Part shown: piece after piece, positions 8,199 through 15,967 of the stretch
Numbering within the stretch: position 1 is the first letter of the stretch
Layout of the letters: every line of letters begins with the position of its first letter
NCBI GenBank assembly: GCA_041552135.1
Contig: JBFELL010000007.1
Location: forward strand, 1 to 35,844
Origin: SZUA-186 sp041552135
GTDB lineage: Bacteria; Pseudomonadota; Gammaproteobacteria; UBA9214
Length of the DNA stretch: 35,844 nucleotides
Direction: 5' to 3'
Made by a program: the position numbers and the translations under genes
Notes under the pieces: generated by a model
What the model saw: the letters and a program-made list of their open reading frames with translations, nothing else
Database searches by the model: none
What the model was told of the DNA's origin: nothing

Positions 8199-9004
8199 CC
8201 GCCCTGCCCGCCCTTGAACAGGTCTTCCTTGTAGCCGACCGCCGGGTAGTGGAACGCCACCGGGCCGTCGGGTTCACCATGCAGAAACTGCTTCGACCAG
8301 GCCGAGGCGGAACTCCACAGGGATTCGGGCACACCCTCGTCGACCACCTTGCCGTCGGACAGCAGGTAGGCGTAGTCGGCATTACTGGCCGTTTCCTTGA
8401 CGTCGTGCGACACCACGATACTGGTCAGGCCCAGCGCATCGTTCAGCTCGCGAATCAGTTTCAGCAAAACCCCCATGGAGATCGGGTCCTGGCCGGTAAA
8501 CGGCTCGTCGTACAGCACCAGCATCGGATCCAGGGCAATGGCGCGGGCCATCGCCACCCGCCGTGCCATGCCGCCGGACAGCTCGTTCGGCATCAGGCCT
8601 GCGGCGCCGCGCAGGCCCACGGCCTGCAGCTTCATCAGCACCAGGTCGCGCACCAGCCGCTCCGGCAGGCGGGTGTGCTCGCGAATGGGGAATGCCACGT
8701 TGTCGTAGACCGTCAGGTCGGTCAGCAGCGCACCGCTCTGGAACATCATGCCCATGCGCTTGCGCAGCTCGTAGAGGGCATTGATGCCCAGCTCCGCAAT
8801 ATTTTCGCCATCAACGGTGATACTGCCGGAGGCCGGGCAAATCTGGCCGCCGATCAGTTTCAGCAGGGTCGTCTTGCCGGTCCCGCTCGGCCCCATGATG
8901 GCCGTCACCGAACCGCGCCGTATATCCAGATCGACACCATCGAAGATCACGCGCTCGCCGCGCGCGAAATGCAAGTCCCTGATTTGCACAACGGTATCCT
9001 GCAT
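8195..9004 (-). CDS. mlaF: MlaF, ATPase subunit of the Mla phospholipid transporter
   Basis: This ABC ATPase of 269 residues has Walker A GPSGTGKTT (38-46), the signature LSGGMARRVAMARAIALDP, Walker B VLYDEPFTGQDP and the switch His in IVVSHDVKE. LSGGMARR and EPFTGQDP are typical of MlaF/Mkl-type ATPases that drive MCE transporters. It powers lipid movement by MlaE in the inner membrane. The start is ATG 9004 (MQDTVVQIRD); the frame is open for 61 more codons upstream, but that part is not MlaF-like and runs through the intergenic region. It is the first gene of the minus-strand train and diverges from kdsD. Confidence 0.96.
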   Translation of the reverse strand: MQDTVVQIRDLHFARGERVIFDGVDLDIRRGSVTAIMGPSGTGKTTLLKLIGGQICPASGSITVDGENIAELGINALYELRKRMGMMFQSGALLTDLTVYDNVAFPIREHTRLPERLVRDLVLMKLQAVGLRGAAGLMPNELSGGMARRVAMARAIALDPMLVLYDEPFTGQDPISMGVLLKLIRELNDALGLTSIVVSHDVKETASNADYAYLLSDGKVVDEGVPESLWSSASAWSKQFLHGEPDGPVAFHYPAVGYKEDLFKGGQGG

Positions 9005-9061
9005 GTTCTGGGCCCGCTTGCCGGTTAGTGTTCGGATCTGCCTGCGTCGGCGATACCGTGA

Positions 9062-9077
9062 CCGCCCGCGTGGGCGG
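9062..9077. other. GC-rich hairpin in the mlaF leader
   Basis: CCGCCC at 9062-9067 and GGGCGG at 9072-9077 form a perfect 6-base stem with a GCGT loop, 58 bases upstream of mlaF in the 256-base divergent mlaF/kdsD region. There is no U-tract on either strand next to it, so it is not a standard terminator. It would lie in the 5' leader of mlaF if the promoter is further upstream. Its function is unknown. The rest of the region (9005-9260) shows no gene. Confidence 0.4.
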
Positions 9078-9237
9078 GTATGATAAAACAGTTCATCGCG
9101 CAGCACCCGCCCTGAGGGAGAAAAAATACCCCGTATTGCTTCGGGTCGCCTGCCGCGCCCACCGCCAGCCGCCTGTTGATGCCGCATCGACCATCGGTGA
9201 CCATTGTGGCCGGCCGTCTATACCGGCCGACAGACCC

Positions 9238-9246
9238 TGTTATACT
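9238..9246 (+). promoter_or_regulatory. Extended -10 promoter element for kdsD and downstream genes
   Basis: TG at 9238-9239, one base, then TATACT at 9241-9246 matches the extended -10 form of a sigma-70 promoter. No good -35 box is visible at 16-18 bases, which fits an extended -10 promoter. Transcription would start near 9253, only about 8 bases before the first ATG of kdsD (9261) and about 26 before the second (9279), which favours the second ATG. Confidence 0.55.
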
Positions 9247-9260
9247 TTTGCGCCACCGGA

Positions 9261-10253
9261 ATGAACCAGACCCACACCATGAACGACGACAAACTGCAGG
9301 AGCTCGGTCTCGCCGTTGTCAATACCGAGGCACAGGCCGTTGCCCGCCTGGCCGACACCATCCGGGGCCCGGCCTTTGTCCAGGCCTGCCGGCTGATGCT
9401 TGACTGCCAGGGCCGTGTCGTCGTCACCGGTATGGGCAAGTCGGGCCACATTGCCGGCAAGATCGCCGCAACGCTGGCGAGCACGGGCACACCGGCATTC
9501 TTTGTCCACCCCGGGGAGGCCAGTCACGGCGACCTCGGCATGATTACGTCCACTGACGTGGTGCTGGCCCTGTCGAATTCCGGCGAGACCGGCGAAATCA
9601 TCACCATCCTGCCGATCATCAAGCGACTCCACGTACCGCTGATCGCCATGACCGGCAACCCGGAGTCGACCCTGTCAAGAGAGGCGGACGCCAACATCCA
9701 TGTCGGCGTCGAGAAGGAGGCCTGCCCGCTGGACCTGGCCCCGACGGCCAGCACCACGGCGGCACTGGCCATGGGGGATGCACTTGCGGTCTCGCTGCTG
9801 CAGTCGCGCGGTTTCACCGAGCAGGACTTCGCACGCTCCCATCCCGGCGGTTCGCTTGGCAGGCGCCTGCTGCTGCTGATCGACGACATCATGCACACCG
9901 GCACAGCCATTCCGGTGGTGCACCCCGACACCATGCTGAGCAACGCCCTGGTGGAGATGACACAGAAGGGACTCGGCATGACCGCCGTGGTCAGCGACGA
10001 CGGCAAGCTGGCCGGGGTATTCACCGACGGCGACCTGCGCCGGGCCGTGGACCACATGGTCGATGTGCACACCGCCACCGTCAGCGAGGTCATGACGGTC
10101 GACTGCAAGACGATTCACCCCGGCATGCTGGCGGCCGAGGCGCTGCAGATCATGGACAGCACCAAGATCAGCGCCCTGCCCGTGGTCAATGATGACAACC
10201 AGATTGTCGGCGCCCTGAACATGCATGACCTGCTGCGCGCCGGCGTCGTCTGA
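9261..10253 (+). CDS. kdsD: Arabinose-5-phosphate isomerase
   Basis: KdsD interconverts ribulose 5-phosphate and arabinose 5-phosphate, the first step to Kdo for LPS. The protein (330 residues from ATG 9261) has an N-terminal SIS domain with VVVTGMGKSGHIAGKIAATLASTGTPAFFVHPGEA (54-88) and LALSNSGETGEI, then SHPGGSLGRRLLL, then a pair of CBS domains (about 205-325). The nearby promoter element puts the transcription start so close to ATG 9261 that the in-frame ATG at 9279 (MNDDKLQEL, 324 residues) may be the true start; neither has a clear ribosome-binding site. It leads the plus-strand LPS gene group, with kdsC 16 bases downstream. Confidence 0.96.
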   Translation: MNQTHTMNDDKLQELGLAVVNTEAQAVARLADTIRGPAFVQACRLMLDCQGRVVVTGMGKSGHIAGKIAATLASTGTPAFFVHPGEASHGDLGMITSTDVVLALSNSGETGEIITILPIIKRLHVPLIAMTGNPESTLSREADANIHVGVEKEACPLDLAPTASTTAALAMGDALAVSLLQSRGFTEQDFARSHPGGSLGRRLLLLIDDIMHTGTAIPVVHPDTMLSNALVEMTQKGLGMTAVVSDDGKLAGVFTDGDLRRAVDHMVDVHTATVSEVMTVDCKTIHPGMLAAEALQIMDSTKISALPVVNDDNQIVGALNMHDLLRAGVV

Positions 10254-10269
10254 ACGGAACCCCGATATC

Positions 10270-10791
10270 ATGAAAGACATCCTCGAGAGAGCCGCCCGCA
10301 CCCGCCTGCTGGTCTTCGACGTCGACGGCGTACTCACCGACGGCAGCCTGTTTATCGGCGATGACGGCCAGGAATACAAGGCATTCAATTCCCGCGATGG
10401 CCACGGCATCAAGATGCTGAAGAGCCACGGGGTGGAAATTGCCATTATCACCGGTCGCACCTCGAAGGTGGTGGAACACCGCATGGAGAACCTCGGCATC
10501 ACACGGGTCTACCAGGGCAAGCTGCACAAGCTGCCGGCCTTCGGGGAACTGCTGCAGGCAACCGGCATCCCGGCGGAGGAAACGGCCTATGTCGGCGACG
10601 ACGTCGTCGACCTGCCGGTGATGCGCCGCGTCGGTCTGGCCATCGCGGTACAGGATGCCCATCCGCTGGTCCGCCAGCACAGCCACTGGCAGACGCCCAG
10701 CCCCGGTGGACGCGGCGCCGCGCGCGATGTCTGCGAGATGATCATGGAGGCGCAGGGTGTACTCGATGAAGAGATGGGCAAATACCTTTGA
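10270..10791 (+). CDS. kdsC: 3-deoxy-manno-octulosonate-8-phosphatase
   Basis: KdsC is a HAD-superfamily phosphatase (C0 type, tetrameric in known members) that removes phosphate from Kdo-8-phosphate. It has 173 residues from the ATG at 10270. HAD motif I is LLVFDVDGVLTDG with the nucleophile Asp17 and acid Asp19. Motif II is IAIITGRTS, and motif IV is YVGDDVVDLPVM. The usual C-terminal segment GGRGAARDVCEMIM is intact. It follows kdsD by 16 bases, and its TGA overlaps the TTG start of lptC by four bases, so lptC translation is probably coupled to it. Confidence 0.97.
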   Translation: MKDILERAARTRLLVFDVDGVLTDGSLFIGDDGQEYKAFNSRDGHGIKMLKSHGVEIAIITGRTSKVVEHRMENLGITRVYQGKLHKLPAFGELLQATGIPAEETAYVGDDVVDLPVMRRVGLAIAVQDAHPLVRQHSHWQTPSPGGRGAARDVCEMIMEAQGVLDEEMGKYL

Positions 10792-11351
10792 ATGCAACAC
10801 AAGCGGCCATCCTCGGCGGCCTGGTGGTCAGTGCAACACTCACCGGCTGGCTGTTGCAGAACCAGGACAGCTACACTGAAACCTCCGGCAGTTCAGCGCA
10901 CGGACCGGATATGTTCGTCAACGGCATGCGCCTTGAAGTCATGGATACGTCAGGTGCCCTGCACTACCGCATCCTGGCCGACACCATGAATCACTACCCC
11001 GGTGACGACCGGATTGCCCTGACGCAACCCGTCATGGAGATCTTCGTCGAGGATCGGCTGCAGTGGTATATCGAGTCCGAGCGCAGCGAACTCGATGACA
11101 CCGGCGAAACGGTAAACCTGCTCGGTCAGGTCCGCATACGGCGACAGGAAACCGATGACAATCAGGAGCTTGTCGTACTGACACGCGACCTTGTCGTGAA
11201 ACCGGACAGCCAGACAGCCGATACGCAGCACCGGGCAATCATCGAGTCCGGCCAGTACACCATCGAGGGCATCGGCATGCATGCCGATTTCATCACCCAG
11301 CAGCTGGAACTCGATTCCCGCGTGCAGGGGCGTTTTGATGTTTCCGGCTGA
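10788..11351 (+). CDS. lptC: LPS export protein LptC
   Basis: LptC is a bitopic inner-membrane protein that takes LPS from LptB2FG and passes it to LptA in the periplasm. The protein is 187 residues with one N-terminal membrane helix (about 6-23, AAILGGLVVSATLTGWLL) and a periplasmic beta-jellyroll; FVNGMRLEVMDTSGALHYRILAD is typical. The only upstream start in frame that keeps the membrane helix is TTG at 10788, which overlaps the kdsC stop as TTGA. An ATG start would lose the anchor. This rare start may keep LptC low relative to KdsC. The end overlaps lptA by 14 bases. Confidence 0.93.
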   Translation: MNATQAAILGGLVVSATLTGWLLQNQDSYTETSGSSAHGPDMFVNGMRLEVMDTSGALHYRILADTMNHYPGDDRIALTQPVMEIFVEDRLQWYIESERSELDDTGETVNLLGQVRIRRQETDDNQELVVLTRDLVVKPDSQTADTQHRAIIESGQYTIEGIGMHADFITQQLELDSRVQGRFDVSG

Positions 11352-11874
11352 CACCCTGGTCCGCTGTACGGCGGGACTGCTGCTGTGCCTGCCGCTGCTT
11401 GCCATGGCGCTGGATTCGGACCGTGAGCAGCCGATTCACCTGGAGTCCGACAAGGCCAGCATTGACGAACTGCAGGGCGTTAACATCTTCACCGGCAACG
11501 TCCATCTGCGCCAGGGAACGATGAACCTGCGCGGCGAGCTGATGACCGTCTACCTTGCTGACGGCAGTATCGAGAGGGCCGAGATCGACGGCAGCCCGGC
11601 CACCTTCGTGCAGCGCCCGGAGGGCAAGGACCAGGACATGCATGCCTCCGCATTGCGCATGGAGTATTACGCCGCCGATGAGCGGATTGTCCTGCTTGGC
11701 CAGGCCCGCGTCTGGGACGAGGAAGGCAATGACTTTCGCAGCGACAGGATTGTCTACCACGTCGGCAAAAATACCGTCAACGCCGGCGGCAGCACGGAGA
11801 CCGGCGGCCGTGTACATATCACCCTGCCGCCGAAACCCGCCCCGCAGGCACCGGCCGGACAGGACAGGCCGTGA
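11338..11874 (+). CDS. lptA: LPS transport periplasmic protein LptA
   Basis: LptA is a 178-residue periplasmic protein that polymerises head to tail into the LPS bridge between LptC and LptD. The N-terminus is a signal peptide (hydrophobic TAGLLLCLPLLA, probable cleavage after AMA near residue 24). The OstA/LptA core is IHLESDKASIDELQGVNIFTGNVHLRQG, followed by repeated beta-strand stretches and a Pro/Ala-rich tail. I chose ATG 11338 because a GGGG ribosome-binding stretch precedes it and the signal peptide follows; it overlaps the end of lptC by 14 bases. Its stop overlaps the GTG of lptB. Confidence 0.95.
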   Translation: MFPADTLVRCTAGLLLCLPLLAMALDSDREQPIHLESDKASIDELQGVNIFTGNVHLRQGTMNLRGELMTVYLADGSIERAEIDGSPATFVQRPEGKDQDMHASALRMEYYAADERIVLLGQARVWDEEGNDFRSDRIVYHVGKNTVNAGGSTETGGRVHITLPPKPAPQAPAGQDRP

Positions 11875-12596
11875 GCACCCTGGCGACACACGGCATCAGC
11901 AAGCGCTATGGCTCGCGCCGGGTGGTCAACGGCGTTTCGCTGACGGTCAGGACCGGCGAGGTCGCCGGCCTGCTCGGTCCCAATGGCGCCGGCAAGACCA
12001 CCTGTTTCTACATGATCGTCGGCCTGGTGCCCTGCGGCGAGGGTTCGATCATGCTGGACGAAACGGACATCACTGGCCAGCCGATGCATATCCGCGCGCG
12101 CCATGGCCTTGGCTACCTGCCACAGGAGGCCTCGGTGTTTCGCAAGCTGTCCGTTGCCGACAACATCCTCGCCATGCTGGAGATCCGCAAGCACCTGAAG
12201 CGGCAGCAGCGCATGGAGACCCTCGACGCCCTGCTGCATGAACTGCATATCGGCCATCTCCGCGAACAGAAGGCCGCCAGCCTCTCCGGCGGCGAACGCC
12301 GGCGGGTCGAAATCGCCCGCGCCCTGGCCGTCGAGCCGCGCTTTATCCTGCTCGATGAGCCCTTTGCCGGCGTCGACCCGATTTCCGTGCTGGACATCCA
12401 GCAAATCATCGAACACCTGCGCGACAGGGGCATCGGCATCCTGATCACCGACCATAACGTCAGGGAAACACTGGGCATTTGCGACCATGCCTACATCCTC
12501 AACGAGGGCCGGGTGATATCGGAAGGCCCGCCGGCAGCCATCCTCGCTGACGAGCAGGTGCGCAGCGTTTACCTGGGCTCCGAATTCAGGATGTAA
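11871..12596 (+). CDS. lptB: LPS export ABC transporter ATPase LptB
   Basis: LptB drives LPS extraction from the inner membrane by LptFG. The 241 residues carry Walker A GPNGAGKTT (36-44), signature LSGGERRRVEIARAL (from 138), Walker B FILLDEPFAGVDP with Glu163, and the switch His in LITDHNVRET. GYLPQEASVFRKLSV is specific to LptB. It starts at GTG 11871, overlapping the lptA stop as GTGA. lptF and lptG are not in the window, which is normal. About 100 bases and a likely promoter separate it from rpoN. Confidence 0.98.
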   Translation: MSTLATHGISKRYGSRRVVNGVSLTVRTGEVAGLLGPNGAGKTTCFYMIVGLVPCGEGSIMLDETDITGQPMHIRARHGLGYLPQEASVFRKLSVADNILAMLEIRKHLKRQQRMETLDALLHELHIGHLREQKAASLSGGERRRVEIARALAVEPRFILLDEPFAGVDPISVLDIQQIIEHLRDRGIGILITDHNVRETLGICDHAYILNEGRVISEGPPAAILADEQVRSVYLGSEFRM

Positions 12597-12618
12597 GTCA
12601 CTGAGGCACCGGAATGTT

Positions 12619-12648
12619 TTCAATATGGCATGCTTGGTGCTATATAAT
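12619..12648 (+). promoter_or_regulatory. Likely sigma-70 promoter for rpoN
   Basis: A perfect TATAAT at 12643-12648 lies 50 bases before the rpoN ATG in the 101-base lptB-rpoN gap. The best -35 candidate is TTCAAT (12619-12624) at an 18-base spacing, a weak match. It suggests rpoN and the PTS genes can be transcribed apart from the lpt genes. Confidence 0.6.
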
Positions 12649-12697
12649 GATCTAACGAGACCGGAAAACCGGCCACGCGATCACTGATCCCGACTAT

Positions 12698-14182
12698 ATG
12701 AAGCAGACCATACAGCTCAAGATTGGTCAGACCCTGACCATGACTCCCCAGTTGCAACAGGCCATCCGCCTGCTGCAACTCTCGACCCTCGAGCTGCAAT
12801 CCGAGGTGCAGGCCATCCTCGAGTCCAACCCGATGCTGGAGCAGGACGAGGGTGAGCAGGAGCCGGCGGAACCTGCGGAGCCCGGCGCCAGCGCCAGTGA
12901 TGACAGCGCAGATGACGGCCTCGACACGGCCACGACCGAATCGACGGTGGCGGCGGAAAACACCGATACGATCCCGGATGAGCTGCCAACCGACAGCAAC
13001 TGGGATGATGTCTACGATTCCGGCCTGACGAATCTCAGCGCACCCGGACATGATGACCGGCGCGATATCTTCGAGACAATGATTAGCGGCAGTGTAGGGC
13101 TGCACGATCACCTGCAGTGGCAGCTGGACATGGCCAACCTGTCGGACACCGACCGCCTGATCGGCAATACCCTGATCGACACCATCGACGACGACGGCTA
13201 CCTCACCCAGGACACAGGCGAGATCCACAAACAGCTGGCCGACCGCCTGCCGGACCTCGAACAGGACGAGGTCAACGCCGTCCTGCACCTGATCCAGCAG
13301 TTCGACCCGACCGGCGTCGGGGCCCGCGACCTGCGCGAAAACCTCGAATTGCAGCTCTCGCGCTACCAGTCTGACACGCCGTGGCTGAGCGAAGCCAGGA
13401 TGCTCGTCAGGGACCACCTTAACCTGCTCGCCAGCCGGGATTACAATTCCCTGGGACGCAGGATGAAGCTGGCCAGGGACGACCTGCAGCATGTCGTGAC
13501 CCTCATCCAGTCCCTGAATCCGCGACCGGGTTCGCTGTTCAGCAGCATGGAGCCGGAATATATCGTCCCGGATGTCTTCGTCCAGAAGAACAAGGGCAAG
13601 TGGACCGTGGAACTGAATATGGACGCCATCCCGAAGCTGCGTATCAACTCGCTGTATGCCAGCATGGTGAAGCGGGCGACCAACACCAGGGACAACAACT
13701 ACATGCGCGATAACCTTCAGGAAGCACGCTGGTTTCTGAAGAGCCTGCAAAGCCGGCATGAGACCCTGCTCAAGGTCGCCAGGAGCATCATCAAGCGCCA
13801 GCAAGCCTTCTTCGACTACGGCGAGGAGGCCATGAAACCCATGGTGCTGCGCAGTGTCGCGGAAGAGGTCGAGATGCATGAGTCAACCATCTCCCGGGTG
13901 ACCACGCGCAAGTACATGCACACACCTCGCGGCATCTACGAGTTCAAGTATTTCTTCTCCAGCCACGTCAGCACGGAAACCGGAGGCGAATGCTCGGCAA
14001 CGGCCATACGTGCCATCATCAAGAAGCTGGTCGCCGCCGAAAACCCCGTCAAGCCGCTCAGTGACAGCAAGATGGCCCTGATCCTGGCTGACCAGGGCAT
14101 CAAGGTGGCACGCCGCACCATCGCCAAGTATCGCGAAGCCATGTCCATAGCACCATCAAATGAACGCAAACGCCTTGCATAG
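12698..14182 (+). CDS. rpoN: RNA polymerase sigma-54 factor
   Basis: Sigma-54 directs RNA polymerase to -24/-12 promoters and needs AAA+ activators. The protein is 494 residues. Region I is MKQTIQLKIGQTLTMTPQLQQAIRLLQLSTLEL with the usual Gln/Leu-rich pattern. Region II (about 50-100) is a highly acidic, Ser/Ala-rich linker. The core-binding domain runs to about 300, and the C-terminal DNA-binding part includes MHESTISRVTTRKYMHTPRG and the RpoN box ARRTIAKYREAM near residues 469-480. It is followed by hpf after 23 bases, then ptsN, the conserved rpoN neighbourhood linking nitrogen control with the PTS. Confidence 0.98.
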   Translation: MKQTIQLKIGQTLTMTPQLQQAIRLLQLSTLELQSEVQAILESNPMLEQDEGEQEPAEPAEPGASASDDSADDGLDTATTESTVAAENTDTIPDELPTDSNWDDVYDSGLTNLSAPGHDDRRDIFETMISGSVGLHDHLQWQLDMANLSDTDRLIGNTLIDTIDDDGYLTQDTGEIHKQLADRLPDLEQDEVNAVLHLIQQFDPTGVGARDLRENLELQLSRYQSDTPWLSEARMLVRDHLNLLASRDYNSLGRRMKLARDDLQHVVTLIQSLNPRPGSLFSSMEPEYIVPDVFVQKNKGKWTVELNMDAIPKLRINSLYASMVKRATNTRDNNYMRDNLQEARWFLKSLQSRHETLLKVARSIIKRQQAFFDYGEEAMKPMVLRSVAEEVEMHESTISRVTTRKYMHTPRGIYEFKYFFSSHVSTETGGECSATAIRAIIKKLVAAENPVKPLSDSKMALILADQGIKVARRTIAKYREAMSIAPSNERKRLA

Positions 14183-14205
14183 GCACACCGAAGAGGATTC
14201 CAGTT

Positions 14206-14526
14206 ATGCAAATCGATCTGACCGGGCATCACGTTGAACTCACCACACCACTGCGTGACTATGTCAATAACAAGATGGAACGCCTGGAACGGCATTTTGA
14301 CCATGTCACCGACATCCATGTCATTCTCAGTGTGGAGAAACTGCGCCACAAGGCCGAGGCCACGATGCGCATATCCGGCGGCAGCCTGTTCGCCGACGCG
14401 ACCGAGGAAGACATGTATGCGGCCATCGATGCCCTGACCGACAAGCTTGACCGGCAGGTCAAGAAGCACAAGGAGAAACTCACCGACCACCATCGCAGCG
14501 AGGGTTCCATCAAGAACCAGATGTAG
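14206..14526 (+). CDS. hpf: Ribosome hibernation promoting factor, short form
   Basis: The product is 106 residues of the HPF/YfiA family, with the opening MQIDLTGHHVELTTPLRDYV and HFDHVTDIHVILSVEK. It binds the small subunit decoding centre and helps store inactive 70S/100S ribosomes in stationary phase. It lacks the C-terminal dimerisation domain of long HPF, so it is the short gammaproteobacterial type that works with RMF where that is present. A good AGAGGA ribosome-binding site precedes the ATG at 14206. It lies between rpoN and ptsN as in most gammaproteobacteria. Confidence 0.96.
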   Translation: MQIDLTGHHVELTTPLRDYVNNKMERLERHFDHVTDIHVILSVEKLRHKAEATMRISGGSLFADATEEDMYAAIDALTDKLDRQVKKHKEKLTDHHRSEGSIKNQM

Positions 14527-14555
14527 CACGAACACATCCAGGCCAGACGAACAAA

Positions 14556-15029
14556 ATGAACATATCGCAACTTATCGACGAAGATCACGTGCTCTGCTGC
14601 CCCGAAGTGGCCAGCAAGAAGCGCTTGCTGGAAGTGGTCAGCGAACTGCTTGCCGTGGACCTGCCGCATATCAGTACGCGTGAAATCTTCGACAGCCTGA
14701 TCAACCGCGAGAAACTCGGCAGCACCGGCCTCGGCAAGGGAGTGGCCATTCCACACGGCCGTATCGGCGCGCTGGAACAGCCGGTCTGCGCATTCATTCG
14801 CCTGGAGGAACCTGTCGAGTTCGATGCCACGGATGGCCAGCCGGTCGATCTGGCATTTGCCCTGCTGGTGCCCGAGGACTCGACCGAGGAACACCTGCAG
14901 GTCCTTTCAATGATCGCCGAACTGTTCAGCGACCACGAATTCTGCCGCGGTGTACGCAACTGCCGCGAGCGGGACTGCCTGGTGCAGCTATTGCTCAACC
15001 GCAGGGATGTGCAGCAAGTTCCTGCATGA
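14556..15029 (+). CDS. ptsN: PTS nitrogen regulatory EIIA (EIIA-Ntr)
   Basis: EIIA-Ntr is the output protein of the nitrogen PTS. It takes phosphate from HPr/NPr on His67, seen in GKGVAIPHGRI, and in known species regulates potassium transport, sigma factors and stress responses by phosphorylation-dependent binding. The length is 157 residues, with family stretches STREIFDSLINREKLGSTGLG, DLAFALLVPED and HLQVLSMIAELF. Its stop overlaps the hprK start by four bases (ATGA at 15026-15029), so the two are likely translationally coupled. HPr and EI lie further along the same cluster. Confidence 0.97.
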   Translation: MNISQLIDEDHVLCCPEVASKKRLLEVVSELLAVDLPHISTREIFDSLINREKLGSTGLGKGVAIPHGRIGALEQPVCAFIRLEEPVEFDATDGQPVDLAFALLVPEDSTEEHLQVLSMIAELFSDHEFCRGVRNCRERDCLVQLLLNRRDVQQVPA

Positions 15030-15967
15030 GCACCTCGCTCGACATACAGACTCTGTATGATGCGCTGCGCAACAAACTCGGGCTGCAGTGGGTAAGCGGC
15101 AAATCACATGGCAGCAAGATCATACACAACATCGCGGACAGCACACCCGACCTCTCGCTGGTCGGGCACCTCAACCTGATCAACCCGCATTGCATACAGG
15201 TACTCGGCAGGAAGGAACTCGAGTACCTGGATTCGCTGCAGAAAAACTCCCGCAAGGACGCCATCAGCCATCTGTTCTCCGGCCAGTCCAGCCTGATCAT
15301 CCTGGCCAGCCACCTGAAGGCGCCGGCAGACCTGAAGTCGGCCGCAGCCGGGTGCGATATTCCGGTGCTGTCGACGAAGCTGCCAAGCCAGGAGACCATC
15401 CGCAACCTGCAGCATTACCTGAGCAACTTCTTCGCCGAGAAGATCACCCTGCACGGCGTGTTCATGGAAGTCATGGGCATCGGCGTCCTGATTACCGGCG
15501 AGTCCAGTATCGGCAAGAGTGAACTGGCACTCGAGCTGCTGACCCGCGGGCACCGGCTGATAGCCGACGACGCCACGGAGTTTGCACGCCTCTCGCCTGA
15601 TGCCATCACCGGCACCTGCCCGGAGATGCTGCGCGACTTTATCGAGGTCAGGGGCCTCGGCATCCTCAACGTACGTGCCATGTTCGGCGCCAGCGCCATC
15701 AAGATCAGGCGCAACCTGCGCCTGATCATCGTCCTGCAGGACATGGATGAAGCCATTGAAATGGACCGGCTGCACGGCAGCAGGCGCAACCGCAGCATAA
15801 TGAATGTGGACATTCCCGAAATCACCCTGCCCGTCGGGCCCGGCCGGAACCTGTCGGTGCTGGTGGAGACGGCGGTGCGTAACCACATCCTGCATACCAA
15901 GGGCTACGATGCCAGCAAGGCCTTCATCGAGCGTCAGAAACGGCGTCTGGAAAACGCACACGAATGA
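15026..15967 (+). CDS. hprK: HPr kinase/phosphorylase
   Basis: HPrK/P phosphorylates HPr at Ser46 using ATP or PPi and can reverse the reaction. At 313 residues it is full length, with an N-terminal MurF-like domain (1-130) and a C-terminal kinase domain. Visible catalytic features are His143 (LHGVFMEVMG), Walker A GESSIGKS (158-165), acidic LIADDATEF (Asp181/182) and the family signature EVRGLGILNVRAMFG (207-221). The HPr encoded downstream keeps Ser46 in NGKSIMGV, so enzyme and substrate match. Enteric bacteria lack this gene; several other proteobacteria have it in the same rpoN cluster. It overlaps ptsN upstream and rapZ downstream by four bases each. Confidence 0.97.
   Translation: MSTSLDIQTLYDALRNKLGLQWVSGKSHGSKIIHNIADSTPDLSLVGHLNLINPHCIQVLGRKELEYLDSLQKNSRKDAISHLFSGQSSLIILASHLKAPADLKSAAAGCDIPVLSTKLPSQETIRNLQHYLSNFFAEKITLHGVFMEVMGIGVLITGESSIGKSELALELLTRGHRLIADDATEFARLSPDAITGTCPEMLRDFIEVRGLGILNVRAMFGASAIKIRRNLRLIIVLQDMDEAIEMDRLHGSRRNRSIMNVDIPEITLPVGPGRNLSVLVETAVRNHILHTKGYDASKAFIERQKRRLENAHE

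Noticed and set aside
12620..13879. A 419-codon minus-strand frame across rpoN
   Set aside because: Antisense to a gene with an intact RpoN box; a by-product of codon bias.
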